A DNA stretch of 64,000 nt. Origin: Cellvibrio sp. PSBB006. Its GTDB lineage: Bacteria > Pseudomonadota > Gammaproteobacteria > Pseudomonadales > Cellvibrionaceae. The position numbers were made by a program, and so were the translations under genes. Position 1 is the stretch's first letter. Each line of letters starts with the position of its first letter. The DNA lies in assembly GCF_002162135.1 (NCBI RefSeq), contig NZ_CP021382.1, positions 1,178,001 through 1,242,000 of the forward strand. Direction: 5' to 3'. Shown one piece after another: positions 37,243-47,424 of this stretch. The notes under the pieces are model-generated. The model did no database searches. It saw only the letters and a list, made by a program, of their open reading frames with translations, and was not told the origin of the DNA.

Positions 37243-39165
37243 ATGAGCCTTTTTAATCATTACCGCGAGCGCTATGACAGCACCCAGCAAGAAGAATTAT
37301 CGATCAAGGAATATCTCGAACTTTGTAAGACTGACCCCAGTGTTTATGCCAGTGCCGCCGAGCGTATGTTGATGGCCATTGGCGATCCCGAGGTGGTGGA
37401 TACCGCGCAGGACCCTCGCCTCAGCCGCATCTTTTCCAACAAAATTATCAAGCGATACAAGGCCTTCGGTGAATTTTACGGCATGGAGGAATGTATCCAG
37501 CAAATCGTCTCCTTCTTCCGTCACGCGGCGCAAGGTCTGGAAGAAAAGAAACAGATTCTCTACTTGCTCGGCCCGGTCGGCGGCGGTAAATCTTCCTTGG
37601 CGGAAATGCTCAAGACGCTGATGGAGAAGATGCCGATCTATTGCATCAAAGGCTCTCCGGTTTTTGAATCACCCCTGGGCTTGTTCAGCCCGGACGAGGA
37701 TGGCCACATCCTCGAAGAAGATTACGGTATTCCGCGCCGCTATATCAAAACCATCATGTCGCCTTGGGCAGCGAAGCGCTTGCAGGAGTTTCACGGCGAT
37801 ATTACCCAGTTCCGGGTCGTCAAACTCTACCCGTCTACCCTGAACCAGATCGCCATTACCAAGACCGAACCGGGTGATGAAAACAACCAGGATATTTCCT
37901 CGCTGGTGGGCAAAGTGGATATTCGCAAGCTGGAAGAATTTCCCCAGAACGACCCGGATGCCTACAGCTTCTCCGGCGGTTTGTGCCGCGCCAACCAGGG
38001 CTTGATGGAATTTGTGGAGATGTTCAAGGCGCCGATCAAGGTGCTCCACCCGTTGCTGACTGCCACGCAGGAAGGTAACTTCAACAGTACCGAAGGCTTG
38101 GGTGCCATCCCCTTTGACGGCGTTATTTTGGCGCACTCCAACGAATCTGAATGGCAAAATTTCCGTAACAACAAAAACAACGAAGCCTTCATTGACCGGG
38201 TTTATATCGTCAAGGTGCCTTATTGTCTTCGCGTTACCGAAGAGATGCAGATTTACGAAAAACTGCTCCAAAACAGTTCACTATCCAGAGCACCTTGTGC
38301 ACCGGACACCTTGCGCATGCTGGCGCAGTTCTCGGTGCTATCGCGACTGAAAGAGCCGGAAAACTCCAACATCTTCTCCAAGATGCGCGTCTATGACGGC
38401 GAGAACCTGAAAGACACCGACCCTAAAGCCAAGTCTTTGCAGGAATATAAAGATTCCGCTGGTGTGGATGAGGGCATGAACGGTTTATCTACCCGTTTCG
38501 CTTTCAAAATTTTATCGCGCGTCTTTAATTTCGATCCCACCGAAATTGCGGCCAATCCCGTGCATCTGATGTATGTGCTGGAACAGCAGATTGAACAGGA
38601 GCAATTTCCTAAAGAAGTACAGGAGAAATATCTCAACGTCCTCAAAGAGTATATTGCACCCAAATATGTGGACTTCATTGGTAAGGAAATCCAGACAGCC
38701 TATCTCGAATCCTATGCCGAGTATGGCCAGAATATCTTTGACCGTTATGTGACTTATGCCGACTTCTGGATTCAGGATCAGGAATACCGTGATCATGAAA
38801 CCGGCGAGATCCTTAACCGCGCCGCCTTGAACGAAGAGCTGGAGAAGATTGAAAAGCCGGCCGGTATCAGCAATCCCAAAGATTTCCGTAACGAAATTGT
38901 CAACTTTGTGTTACGGGCCAAAGCCAACAATGCCGGACGGAATCCGGATTGGCGCAGCTATGAAAAACTGCGCACGGTCATAGAGAAGAAAATGTTCTCC
39001 AACACGGAAGACTTGCTTCCGGTTATCTCTTTCAACGCCAAGGCATCCGCCCAAGACAAGAAAAAGCATCAGGACTTTGTACAGCGGATGATCGAGCGCG
39101 GCTATACCGAAAAGCAAGTGCGCTTGTTGTCCGAATGGTATTTGCGGGTCAGGAAATCACAATAG
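37243..39165 (+). CDS. prkA: PrkA family serine protein kinase (YeaG)
   Basis: 640 residues: N-terminal AAA-type part with Walker A GPVGGGKS at about 110-117 and the PrkA motifs SPLGLF and EFPQNDPDAYSFSGGLCRANQG, and a C-terminal kinase-related domain. YeaG acts in starvation and stationary-phase adaptation in E. coli. AGAGG lies seven bases before the ATG. It heads the conserved prkA-yeaH-spoVR set, with 109 bases to the next gene. Confidence 0.95.
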   Translation: MSLFNHYRERYDSTQQEELSIKEYLELCKTDPSVYASAAERMLMAIGDPEVVDTAQDPRLSRIFSNKIIKRYKAFGEFYGMEECIQQIVSFFRHAAQGLEEKKQILYLLGPVGGGKSSLAEMLKTLMEKMPIYCIKGSPVFESPLGLFSPDEDGHILEEDYGIPRRYIKTIMSPWAAKRLQEFHGDITQFRVVKLYPSTLNQIAITKTEPGDENNQDISSLVGKVDIRKLEEFPQNDPDAYSFSGGLCRANQGLMEFVEMFKAPIKVLHPLLTATQEGNFNSTEGLGAIPFDGVILAHSNESEWQNFRNNKNNEAFIDRVYIVKVPYCLRVTEEMQIYEKLLQNSSLSRAPCAPDTLRMLAQFSVLSRLKEPENSNIFSKMRVYDGENLKDTDPKAKSLQEYKDSAGVDEGMNGLSTRFAFKILSRVFNFDPTEIAANPVHLMYVLEQQIEQEQFPKEVQEKYLNVLKEYIAPKYVDFIGKEIQTAYLESYAEYGQNIFDRYVTYADFWIQDQEYRDHETGEILNRAALNEELEKIEKPAGISNPKDFRNEIVNFVLRAKANNAGRNPDWRSYEKLRTVIEKKMFSNTEDLLPVISFNAKASAQDKKKHQDFVQRMIERGYTEKQVRLLSEWYLRVRKSQ

Positions 39166-39274
39166 CGAGAAATCGCAACGGGAGGATACGACAGACATTT
39201 ACCCGCGTTATCGACACCTCGGCAGATGCACGCGCATCTGTCCGACCGTTTTGCGACAGGCTGACAGGTAAGCT

Positions 39275-40537
39275 ATGAGCTATATTATTGATCGTCGCTT
39301 GAACACCAAAAACAAAAGTGCCGTAAATCGCCAACGCTTTTTGCGGCGCTACCGCGCCCAGATTCACAAAGCCGTTTCCGACGCCGTGGGCGAACGATCC
39401 ATTACCGATATTGATCGCGGCGGCAAGATCAGCATCCCCACCAAAGACATTGGCGAGCCCGTTATCTATCACGGTAATGGTGGCCGCAACACGCGCGTGC
39501 TGCCCGGTAATAAACATTTTTCCGAAGGAGATCGCATTCCACGCCCCGAGGGCGGCGGCGGTGAAGGCGGCAGCAAAGCCAGTGATTCCGGCGAAGGTGA
39601 AGATGATTTCTCATTCACCATTTCCCAGGAAGAATTTTTGAATTTTATGTTCGACGGTTTGGAATTACCCAACCTGATTAAACGGCAGCTCACCGGCGTG
39701 GAAGAATTCAAAAAAGTCCGCGCGGGTATTGCCAACGAAGGTAGTCCCGGCAAGATCAATATCGTCCGTTCGTTGCGTTCCGCGAATATGCGCCGCATTG
39801 CATTGACCGGGAAAAAACGCAAACGACTGGAAGAACTGGAAGCCGCCCTGGAAGCCTTACATCCCGGTGAACGCAGCGGCCCCGGTTACGAAGCACTGCT
39901 GGACGAAATAGCAAAGCTGCGCAAAGCCATCGCGGCAACTCCCTGGCTCGACACCTTTGATTTGAAATACAACCTGCATATCAAACAACCGATTCCACGT
40001 TCGAAGGCGGTTATGTTCTGCATCATGGACGTGTCCGGCTCCATGGATCAAGCGACCAAAGATATCGCCAAGCGTTTTTTCATCTTGCTGTATTTATTTT
40101 TACAGCGGAATTATGAAAAAACCGAAGTGGTGTTTATTCGTCACCATACGATTGCCAAGGAAGTGGATGAAGATGAATTCTTCCACTCCCGCGAAACCGG
40201 CGGCACAGTAGTGTCCAGTTCGCTACGTCTGATGCACAGTATTATTGAAGCGCGTTATTCACCCTCGGAGTGGAATATCTACGGCGCCCAAGCCTCTGAT
40301 GGCGACAACTGGGAGGATGATTCGGCCAACTGTAAAGAATTGATGATCAACAGTGTATTGCCGAATTGCCAGTATTATTCCTATATCGAAATTACACCGC
40401 GCAATCATCAATCCTTGTGGCATACCTACGAAGAAGTAGAGGCTGCCTGCCCGGATCAATTTGCCATGCAACATATTGTCAGTGCCGCTGATATTTATCC
40501 GGTATTCCGTGAACTCTTCCATAAGAGGGTCGCATGA
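39275..40537 (+). CDS. yeaH: DUF444 family protein (YeaH/YhbH)
   Basis: 420 residues: basic N-terminus ([22 protein letters not shown]), a glycine/acidic stretch (about 88-112), and a C-terminal VWA-like domain with a MIDAS-type DVSGSMD motif (about residue 250). This is the DUF444 family always found beside PrkA. Role is not defined biochemically; partnership with the kinase is inferred from conserved linkage. Its stop overlaps the spoVR start. Confidence 0.94.
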   Translation: MSYIIDRRLNTKNKSAVNRQRFLRRYRAQIHKAVSDAVGERSITDIDRGGKISIPTKDIGEPVIYHGNGGRNTRVLPGNKHFSEGDRIPRPEGGGGEGGSKASDSGEGEDDFSFTISQEEFLNFMFDGLELPNLIKRQLTGVEEFKKVRAGIANEGSPGKINIVRSLRSANMRRIALTGKKRKRLEELEAALEALHPGERSGPGYEALLDEIAKLRKAIAATPWLDTFDLKYNLHIKQPIPRSKAVMFCIMDVSGSMDQATKDIAKRFFILLYLFLQRNYEKTEVVFIRHHTIAKEVDEDEFFHSRETGGTVVSSSLRLMHSIIEARYSPSEWNIYGAQASDGDNWEDDSANCKELMINSVLPNCQYYSYIEITPRNHQSLWHTYEEVEAACPDQFAMQHIVSAADIYPVFRELFHKRVA

Positions 40538-42036
40538 CTGAACCGCTGTTTACTACCTCGGAATGGAATTTTGATCTGATACGTGATTGTGACCGGGCGC
40601 TGGGTCAATTAGCCAAAGAATTCCGGCTCGATACTTATCCCAATCAGATTGAAGTCATCAGTTCCGAACAAATGATGGATGCCTACGCCGCTGTGGGTAT
40701 GCCGATTGGCTACCACCACTGGTCCTACGGCAAACAATTTTTAAGTACCGAACATTCCTATAAACGTGGGCAGATGGGGCTCGCTTACGAGATCGTCATC
40801 AACTCCAATCCCTGTATTGCTTATTTGATGGAAGAAAACACCATGGCCATGCAGGCCCTGGTGATCGCCCATGCGTGTTATGGTCACAATTCGTTCTTCA
40901 AAGGTAATTATTTATTTAAAACCTGGACCGATGCTGATTCGATCATTGACTACCTGGTGTTTGCCAAAAATTACATCAGCAAATGCGAAGAGCGCTACGG
41001 CATTGATCAGGTGGAGGAAATCATTGACTCCTGCCACGCCTTGATGAACTACGGCGTGGATCGTTACAAGCGTCCCTACCCCATTTCTGCGCAGGAAGAA
41101 GAACAACGTCAGGCTGAGCGGGAAGAGTATTTGCAGAAGCAAGTGAATGACCTGTGGCGAACCATTCCAAAAGCAGAACAAACCGAAGAAGACCCTAAAA
41201 CAGCACGCCGTTTTCCATCGGAGCCCCAGGAAAATATTCTTTATTTTCTGGAAAAAAACTCACCGCTGCTGGAATCCTGGCAGCGCGAAATTATTCGCAT
41301 TGTGCGTAAAATTGCGCAGTATTTTTATCCGCAGCGTCAGACCCAGGTGATGAACGAAGGTTGGGCCTGCTTCTGGCACTATACGCTGCTGAATGAACTC
41401 TACGCACGCGGCATGGTGACGGATGGTTTTATGCTGGAGTTTTTACAATCCCACACCAGTGTTATTGCCCAACTGCCCTATGATCACCCCTACTTTAGCG
41501 GCATTAATCCTTACACCCTCGGCTTCAGTATGATGATGGATATTCGCCGCATCTGCGAAAACCCAACCGCTGAAGATCGCGACTGGTTTCCGGATATTGC
41601 CGGGAAAGATTGGAACGAGACCTTGCACTTTGCCATGCGTAACTTTAAAGACGAGAGTTTTATCCTGCAATTCCTGTCACCCAAGGTAATGCGCGATTTA
41701 AAACTGTTCAGCATCGTTGATGATGATCATGATGAAAACATCGAAGTATCCGCTATCCACAATGAAACCGGTTTTCGCAAACTGCGGGAGATGCTGGCCG
41801 GGCAATATAATCTTGGCAATCGCGAGCCCAACATCCAGATTTACAATGTCAATGTGCGCGGCGACCGTTCATTAACCCTGCATCACACCATGCATGAACG
41901 CAAACCCCTGGCGGATTCGGTGAACGAAGTACTGCGTCACCTGCACCGCTTGTGGGGCTTTGATGTGCATCTCTACTCCATGGACAATGATCAGATTCAG
42001 GCGGAATACCACTGCCCGCCCAAGCCTGACAAATAA
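40534..42036 (+). CDS. spoVR: SpoVR family protein (YcgB)
   Basis: 500 residues with SpoVR family motifs ([56 protein letters not shown]). In Bacillus SpoVR affects spore cortex; in proteobacteria it belongs to the PrkA-YeaH stress set and the function is unknown. The ATG overlaps the yeaH TGA (ATGA) with AAGAGGG upstream. Last gene of the operon. Confidence 0.95.
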   Translation: MTEPLFTTSEWNFDLIRDCDRALGQLAKEFRLDTYPNQIEVISSEQMMDAYAAVGMPIGYHHWSYGKQFLSTEHSYKRGQMGLAYEIVINSNPCIAYLMEENTMAMQALVIAHACYGHNSFFKGNYLFKTWTDADSIIDYLVFAKNYISKCEERYGIDQVEEIIDSCHALMNYGVDRYKRPYPISAQEEEQRQAEREEYLQKQVNDLWRTIPKAEQTEEDPKTARRFPSEPQENILYFLEKNSPLLESWQREIIRIVRKIAQYFYPQRQTQVMNEGWACFWHYTLLNELYARGMVTDGFMLEFLQSHTSVIAQLPYDHPYFSGINPYTLGFSMMMDIRRICENPTAEDRDWFPDIAGKDWNETLHFAMRNFKDESFILQFLSPKVMRDLKLFSIVDDDHDENIEVSAIHNETGFRKLREMLAGQYNLGNREPNIQIYNVNVRGDRSLTLHHTMHERKPLADSVNEVLRHLHRLWGFDVHLYSMDNDQIQAEYHCPPKPDK

Positions 42037-42062
42037 TCTCCTGCCCCTTGAGGGCAGGAGAT
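42036..42062. terminator. Bidirectional hairpin between spoVR and pectate lyase gene
   Basis: ATCTCCTGCCC pairs perfectly over 11 bases with its complement around a five-base loop, directly at the spoVR stop. The minus-strand side is followed by TTATTT, the plus side by GTTTGC. It lies between two convergent genes and probably stops both. Confidence 0.7.
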
Positions 42063-42070
42063 GTTTGCAT

Positions 42071-43756
42071 TTACTCAAACAATGCCAAATTCCCGGCACC
42101 CGCGTGTTGCGGCACCAATGTCGACAGCAAGTCGACACTGTTAATCGTATATTCATAAAACTCCGATGGTTCGAAAGCCAAACCATTATTCACTTCCAGA
42201 ATCCATTCGGCGTTCGGATTAGTTAACTGCACCAGATTATCGTTGGTAAAGGTCACCTTCGCATTTGCATCGCTGTCTTCACTGATAACATACAACTCAC
42301 CGCTATCCACCTGAATATTATTAGCCTCCAGGTAAAGCTCGGATTGCGGACCCGCGAGGGCAATATAGGAAATCTGCCGATTGGGACCGCTTCTATCGTT
42401 AAAGACATAATTATTAAAGAGATGCGTTTTACCAAACCGCACACGCGGATGACGCTGGTGGGTATTTTCAAAATAATTATGGTGATAGGTCACATGCAAT
42501 CGCCCGGCATCTTGTATTGCGTTGCTGTCCACATGCCCCACCAGCATGGTTTTGTTGTACTGGTAGAAATGATTCCAGGACACCGTAACCCAATCGGCAC
42601 CGCGTTTAACATCCACGGCACCATCAATGCGGTTCATTAAACTGGAACTAGGCGCGCTGTATAAAAATGTGTTGTGATCCACCCACACATGATGTGAAAA
42701 ACATTCAATGGTGACCGCATCGGCATCCGGATTTGAACCGGTATCGTATACATCGCTGAATGTCAGGTTGCGAATGATCACGTTAGAAACGTATTCATTG
42801 GCCGGGTTATAGACATCGGAACAACCACTGGTACCACCCACCCGAAAACCGATCAAACGCAAGTGCGCGTCGTCACCCACACCGATGATGGATTTGTTGG
42901 AAGCCACATTTAATTTCACATACTGGTCCGGCGGCTGAATCATACCCTGCACGCGAATCACATAAGGCTCGCTGGCGGTGACATATTGCTGCAACTGTTC
43001 AAATGTCGTTACCGTTACTTCCTGCCCGGCTGCCCCACCCGTGGTTGTCGGCACACCCAAGGCCGGCACAGTTGCAAAACCGATCATGGAAAAATCCGGT
43101 ACTTCACCTATCGGTGGTGTGCTGGAACTACTCGATGATGTGGATGAAGCCGGAACCGAACTGGAAACCACGGAACTTGATGACAGGCTGGAACTCGCCG
43201 GCATACTGGAACTGGACTGCCCTGCCGAACTGCTGGAAGACGGCGGCGCAACCGACGAAGCAACACTGCTTGGTGAAGCAGCCCCACCACAGGTACCGGC
43301 GGATACATTACCAAGGACTGTCATCGCATCAATATTGGCAATAGCCTGTGAGCCGGTTGCACGCAGACGCAATTGATTAATACCCGCATGCAGGTTCACC
43401 GTTTTACCAACACTGTTCCAGGCAGACAAAGACGTTGTGCGTGGGAACGACAAGCTGCCGGACGAACCGTTGACCACCAGTGCCGCGCTGGTAGAACCGA
43501 CATTGGCATAACGAAAGCTGACAGCATAACTGCCGCTGGCGGGCACGCTGACTTCATAGGAAATACCCATCCCACCGCTATTATCAATATCGACATAGCC
43601 CGCGCCGGTGTAACCGTTGTTAGCGGTACTGATAACACCATCATAACTGCAAAAGCCGGGTGCATTTTCCTGAATCGTCACATCGGCAGAAACAACAGGC
43701 ATAAAAGAAGCTGATGCCAGTGCCAGAACGGCAGCTGACAGACGTAGATGACACAT
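42071..43756 (-). CDS. Secreted PL1 pectate lyase with N-terminal CBM35
   Basis: 561 residues: signal peptide to about 24 (MPVVSA), CBM35-type module (about 26-150), a long Ser/Pro linker (about 158-215), and a polysaccharide lyase family 1 beta-helix (about 220-561). Key PL1 motifs are VWVDHNTF, DGAVDVKRGADWVTVSWNHF and the catalytic-arginine region HQRHPRVRFG. It should cleave polygalacturonate by beta-elimination with calcium. GAGAGGG precedes the ATG. Single-gene unit, convergent with spoVR. Confidence 0.93.
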   Translation of the reverse strand: MCHLRLSAAVLALASASFMPVVSADVTIQENAPGFCSYDGVISTANNGYTGAGYVDIDNSGGMGISYEVSVPASGSYAVSFRYANVGSTSAALVVNGSSGSLSFPRTTSLSAWNSVGKTVNLHAGINQLRLRATGSQAIANIDAMTVLGNVSAGTCGGAASPSSVASSVAPPSSSSSAGQSSSSMPASSSLSSSSVVSSSVPASSTSSSSSSTPPIGEVPDFSMIGFATVPALGVPTTTGGAAGQEVTVTTFEQLQQYVTASEPYVIRVQGMIQPPDQYVKLNVASNKSIIGVGDDAHLRLIGFRVGGTSGCSDVYNPANEYVSNVIIRNLTFSDVYDTGSNPDADAVTIECFSHHVWVDHNTFLYSAPSSSLMNRIDGAVDVKRGADWVTVSWNHFYQYNKTMLVGHVDSNAIQDAGRLHVTYHHNYFENTHQRHPRVRFGKTHLFNNYVFNDRSGPNRQISYIALAGPQSELYLEANNIQVDSGELYVISEDSDANAKVTFTNDNLVQLTNPNAEWILEVNNGLAFEPSEFYEYTINSVDLLSTLVPQHAGAGNLALFE

Positions 43757-43807
43757 AATGTAACCCTCTCACCGGTTAGTATATGATTGATGTGTTTGTT
43801 ATATTTT

Positions 43808-43828
43808 GTTGAACAAATCGCGTTCAAC
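43808..43828. promoter_or_regulatory. Inverted repeat upstream of pectate lyase gene
   Basis: GTTGAAC and its perfect complement GTTCAAC are separated by seven bases, 52 bases before the lyase ATG. The position suits an operator; no regulator is encoded next to the gene, and the sequence does not clearly match a KdgR box. Confidence 0.45.
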
Positions 43829-43950
43829 CAGAGGAAATGTATTGTTCGGGTCGAAAGGAGTCAATGACAGGTCAAGTACGATTTACCATGAACAGTGTGA
43901 TGCTCATAGCGAGAGGAAATATTCGGTGGGTAAGAACTCATTTATGATTT

Positions 43951-45288
43951 TTATACGCCAGAGATACGCGACTGAAAAAGATACTCATAAATACCCCGCT
44001 GCATACCCGGTTTCATAATGCAGGTGTTGGCCAGGGAAAAATCGCGGAAAATCCTCAGTAAACTGACCGCAGTAAATTCACTATCAGCGGCGGGCTTTTT
44101 TGAAGCCGGTAATAACGCAATGGTCTTATCGTCCTGCACGTAACATTTTTGTGAACGCTCCGGCACTTCCGCACCCGTATAAAAAAAAGCGAATACCAAG
44201 GTGTTTTCATGCATATGCGAACGTAATTTTTCATACACTGCCGACAATTGTTCGCTGGTACAAAAGTTAAAAACATCCCACGCCAGAATCACATCAAATT
44301 TAACGGCCGAATCAAAACGCAGTGCATGCTGGCGAATTAACGAAGGTTCCGTTTCGGTTGGTGATTTATGCAAAGATGGCAGGAGGTCTTCAACATAGAA
44401 ATTTTCCGCGTAACGCAGAAAAAAATCCCCGTTGCGCGTCGCTTTGCCACCCAAATCCAACACTGTCGCAGCGGGCGTTTTTTGTAAATGTTCACACACC
44501 AGTTCAAGGCCGTAGGAGCGATGTGCCAGCGTCGCATGGGGCATGCTGTGCAGTTCGGCGGAGGCAATCTGGCGATTGTTATTTTTTCCATCCGGCTGAC
44601 AACGCAGTACCTGCTCGGTAATGTCCTGCGCCATGCCTTCCTGTTGCATGTAGGTATATTCCATGGTGTAGGTGCGCATACTTTTCAGCACGGTAGCGGT
44701 ATCCATCCCCGCAAAAGGCCGGGAGCAAAGTACGCCAGCGCAATGCATGCGCGTTTGATACTGATCGAGTATTTGAAAATGACGCGGTACCGCCGGCAGG
44801 TTGCGGCCGACATATTTAATGCTGTGTAGTAAGGTATTAGGGCGACAGTGGCGATTCAGGCGTGCGATCAGCCACTGCAAGGTGTCGCGATCAAGGTAGT
44901 TAAAAATATCCCACGCGAGGATCACGTCAAACTGTTTGGTGTCGCTGAAGGCTGAGAGATATTCATCCAATCCGGCACGCAAGGCTTCACCGGACACCCA
45001 GGCCTCGCCACATTCCGCAAAAAAATTATCAATGCTTTCAAAATGGATATGGCAACTCAGGCGGGAAAAAAACTGAAAGCTGGCGGCTGACGCAGAGCCG
45101 AGATCAAGGACGCTGTTGTGGGTTGAGCTTTTGAGCTCGTTATAGATGGCGGTGATACCCGGTGAACGGTGGATGACCTCCACCGGTTGGTCCTGTGCTG
45201 CGTTGTCGATAAAACCCTGTACGGCCACCGTGAGCGAATACCTTTTATAGAATCCATAAACGAAACAGCCGTGCTGGACAACCAACAC
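43951..45288 (-). CDS. Internally duplicated methyltransferase-like protein
   Basis: About 445 residues in two similar halves. Half 1 (about 40-230) and half 2 (about 255-440) each carry a SAM-type first strand (SVLDLGS / TVLDLGG), an identical-looking FDVILAWD[IV]FN strand (120-130 and 331-341) and an end segment with GM followed by eight variable residues. This is a tandem pair of class I methyltransferase-like folds; the canonical GxGxG loop is reduced in both, so activity is uncertain. No ATG fits: the start is probably GTG 45288 or TTG 45285 (GAGG five bases before the TTG). It follows the bactofilin gene by 30 bases and is probably co-transcribed. Substrate unknown. Confidence 0.7.
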   Translation of the reverse strand: MLVVQHGCFVYGFYKRYSLTVAVQGFIDNAAQDQPVEVIHRSPGITAIYNELKSSTHNSVLDLGSASAASFQFFSRLSCHIHFESIDNFFAECGEAWVSGEALRAGLDEYLSAFSDTKQFDVILAWDIFNYLDRDTLQWLIARLNRHCRPNTLLHSIKYVGRNLPAVPRHFQILDQYQTRMHCAGVLCSRPFAGMDTATVLKSMRTYTMEYTYMQQEGMAQDITEQVLRCQPDGKNNNRQIASAELHSMPHATLAHRSYGLELVCEHLQKTPAATVLDLGGKATRNGDFFLRYAENFYVEDLLPSLHKSPTETEPSLIRQHALRFDSAVKFDVILAWDVFNFCTSEQLSAVYEKLRSHMHENTLVFAFFYTGAEVPERSQKCYVQDDKTIALLPASKKPAADSEFTAVSLLRIFRDFSLANTCIMKPGMQRGIYEYLFQSRISGV

Positions 45289-45318
45289 GGCCTCGGCAAT
45301 GCATTACAGCAAATTTAT

Positions 45319-45948
45319 TTATCCGATATCGTCGACTTTGTCATCTTTCGGCAATATAGAGGAACCATAGCTGCTTTTGGTTTCTGATTTGGTATCGGCA
45401 TCCATATCCATGTCGATAGAACCACGGAATTTCGCACCGTCTTCCAGCGTGACACGCTCCGCTTTGAGGTTGCCTTTGACACGGCTGGCGCTCTTGATAG
45501 CGATGTGCTCCGCCGCAACGATATCGCCTTCAACACTGCCTTCAACCGTAATGGTTCTGGCGGCAACGTTTGCTTTAATCACACCCTGACTACCAATCGT
45601 CAGGTGATTACCTTTGAGGTCAATGCTGCCTTCCACTTTACCCTGGATCAGCAAATCTTCCTCACCGGTCAACTCGCCCTTGAACATAATCTTCGGGCCG
45701 ATCACCGCCGTCGGCGCTGCCTTAGCGCGTGACAATTCTGTTACACGACTTCCGGTATCCGGCGAGCCGATGCCGTTATAGGCGGGGATCGGTTCAATCG
45801 TATCGAGGTCATTGCTAAACGCGGGGGAAGGTTCATTCTTGGTAAGACGCATTGAATCACTCCTGTCAATGTCAGAATTTTTTTTGGTGTCGGGTGCGGC
45901 GATATCCTTCTTACGGGAAAAGGGAAAACCCGAAAGTATGCCATCCAT
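45319..45948 (-). CDS. Bactofilin family cytoskeletal protein
   Basis: 209 residues: a disordered N-terminus (about 1-80), a central beta-helical bactofilin (DUF583) domain (about 83-180; GPKIMFKGELTGEEDLLIQGKVEG-type repeats such as GVIKANVAA and GSVEGDIVA), and a charged tail. Bactofilins polymerise without nucleotide and act as scaffolds in cell shape, stalk or pole functions. AAGGTAATT lies before the ATG. It is followed by the duplicated methyltransferase-like gene and lies just downstream of flhB. Confidence 0.9.
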   Translation of the reverse strand: MDGILSGFPFSRKKDIAAPDTKKNSDIDRSDSMRLTKNEPSPAFSNDLDTIEPIPAYNGIGSPDTGSRVTELSRAKAAPTAVIGPKIMFKGELTGEEDLLIQGKVEGSIDLKGNHLTIGSQGVIKANVAARTITVEGSVEGDIVAAEHIAIKSASRVKGNLKAERVTLEDGAKFRGSIDMDMDADTKSETKSSYGSSILPKDDKVDDIG

Positions 45949-46242
45949 CGGACAATTACCTTGTATAGCTGATACATGAACAGTGTCGGCAAGCCGAACT
46001 GGTGAGACTCCCCGCTTGCAGATGCCATGTGCACCGAATCGCGTGAAGACATTTCCTGATGATTGTGAAAATCGCGGAAGGTGATTACAACCTTAGTGGC
46101 TTACAGCGGCGACGGCGTGACAATAAGCGAGAAAACGCGCCAAGATTTTGAAAATGTCAACTGGTTGGCATTTAGTGGTTGGACTGGTACTGGAATGGAT
46201 TGTTGGTGAACCTAGGGAAATGGTTTAAGGAGCCTGTGTTGT

Positions 46243-46264
46243 CGGATTACGCTGTGCTAATCCG
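46243..46264. repeat. REP-like palindrome downstream of flhB
   Basis: CGGATTA and TAATCCG flank a short GC-rich centre. Palindromes of this CGGATTA...TAATCCG type are widespread intergenic elements in proteobacteria. The rest of the 45949-46287 gap between flhB and the bactofilin gene shows no gene; the bactofilin promoter should be in it. Confidence 0.5.
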
Positions 46265-46287
46265 CCTACGAGGATAGTTCGAACTTG

Positions 46288-47424
46288 TTAATCAAACTGC
46301 ATATTCTTGGGAATTTTGATATTACGCGGGTATGTGGGTTTCTCGCCTTTGCCGCGGCGGAAGTTGCGTAACTGGAAGACGTAGGCGAGCACTTGGGCAA
46401 CGGCCATGTACAACGCGGCGGGAATTTCCTGATCGACGTCGGTGGTGTGATAAATCGCGCGGGCGAGCACGGGGGATTCGATAATCTCTATTTTGTGGGC
46501 TTTGGCAATCTCGCGAATTTTTAACGCAACATGATCACCGCCTTTGGCGAGCATGATCGGGGTGGCCATTTTTTCCGGATCGTATTTAAGTGCAACCGCA
46601 TAGTGTGTCGGGTTGGTGATAATCACGTCTGCATCGGGCACATTGGACATCATGCGTCGCTGAGCCATCTCGCGTTGCAATTGCCGGATGCGTCCTTTGA
46701 CTTCCGGTTTTCCTTCGGTATCTTTTACCTCATCTTTTAATTCCTGCCGCGACATCTTTAATTTTTTACTGTGATCCCAAATCTGGAACGGCACGTCCAC
46801 GGCGGCAATCAGGATAGTCGACGCCGATAAAATAATGGCCGCGTAAGCACTGATTTCGAGGGAGTGAATAATCGCGTTATTAACCGTCTCGTCAGCGAGA
46901 CGAAACATGGCTTGTTCAAATGCCAGCAACACCAAAATAGTCGCACCGAGAATAACCGCGACTTTTCCCAGCGCCTTGGCCAGTTCAACTAAAGCCTTTA
47001 TGGAAAACATGCGTTTAATACCCGCAATTGGGTCCATACGGCTAAACTTGGGCGCCATGGCTTTGCCGCTGAACAACCAGCCGCCGAGTGCAATGGGGCC
47101 GACTATCGAAGCGACTAATAACATGCCGAACAGCGGCAAGAGACTCAACAAGCCATCGAACATGGATGCAGAGAGATAGGCAATCATCGTTTGTGGATCG
47201 AAGATGGCGTCGCGCGGAATCGTGAAGTTATAACGCGTTACGTCCATGAGCTTACCGCCCATGTATTGGCCGAACACCAACAACCCAATGGTGCCTAGTA
47301 ATAATATGGCGGTGGTAGTGAGGTCGCGGGATCGGGGAATCTGGCCTTCTTCGCGGGCTTTTTCAAGTTTTCGCGAGGAGGCCTCTTCCGTTTTTTCCTG
47401 ACCATTGTCGTCTTCTTCAGCCAC
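46288..47424 (-). CDS. flhB: Flagellar export switch protein FlhB
   Basis: 378 residues: charged N-terminus (EKTEEASSRKLEKAREEGQIPRSRDL), four membrane helices, and a cytoplasmic domain with the self-cleaving NPTH site (IITNPTHYAVAL). FlhB switches export from rod/hook to filament substrates. The start is GTG at 47424, sharing one base with the fliR TAG, so translation is coupled. It ends this operon; flhA, normally next, is 23.6 kb farther along the strand. Confidence 0.96.
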   Translation of the reverse strand: MAEEDDNGQEKTEEASSRKLEKAREEGQIPRSRDLTTTAILLLGTIGLLVFGQYMGGKLMDVTRYNFTIPRDAIFDPQTMIAYLSASMFDGLLSLLPLFGMLLVASIVGPIALGGWLFSGKAMAPKFSRMDPIAGIKRMFSIKALVELAKALGKVAVILGATILVLLAFEQAMFRLADETVNNAIIHSLEISAYAAIILSASTILIAAVDVPFQIWDHSKKLKMSRQELKDEVKDTEGKPEVKGRIRQLQREMAQRRMMSNVPDADVIITNPTHYAVALKYDPEKMATPIMLAKGGDHVALKIREIAKAHKIEIIESPVLARAIYHTTDVDQEIPAALYMAVAQVLAYVFQLRNFRRGKGEKPTYPRNIKIPKNMQFD

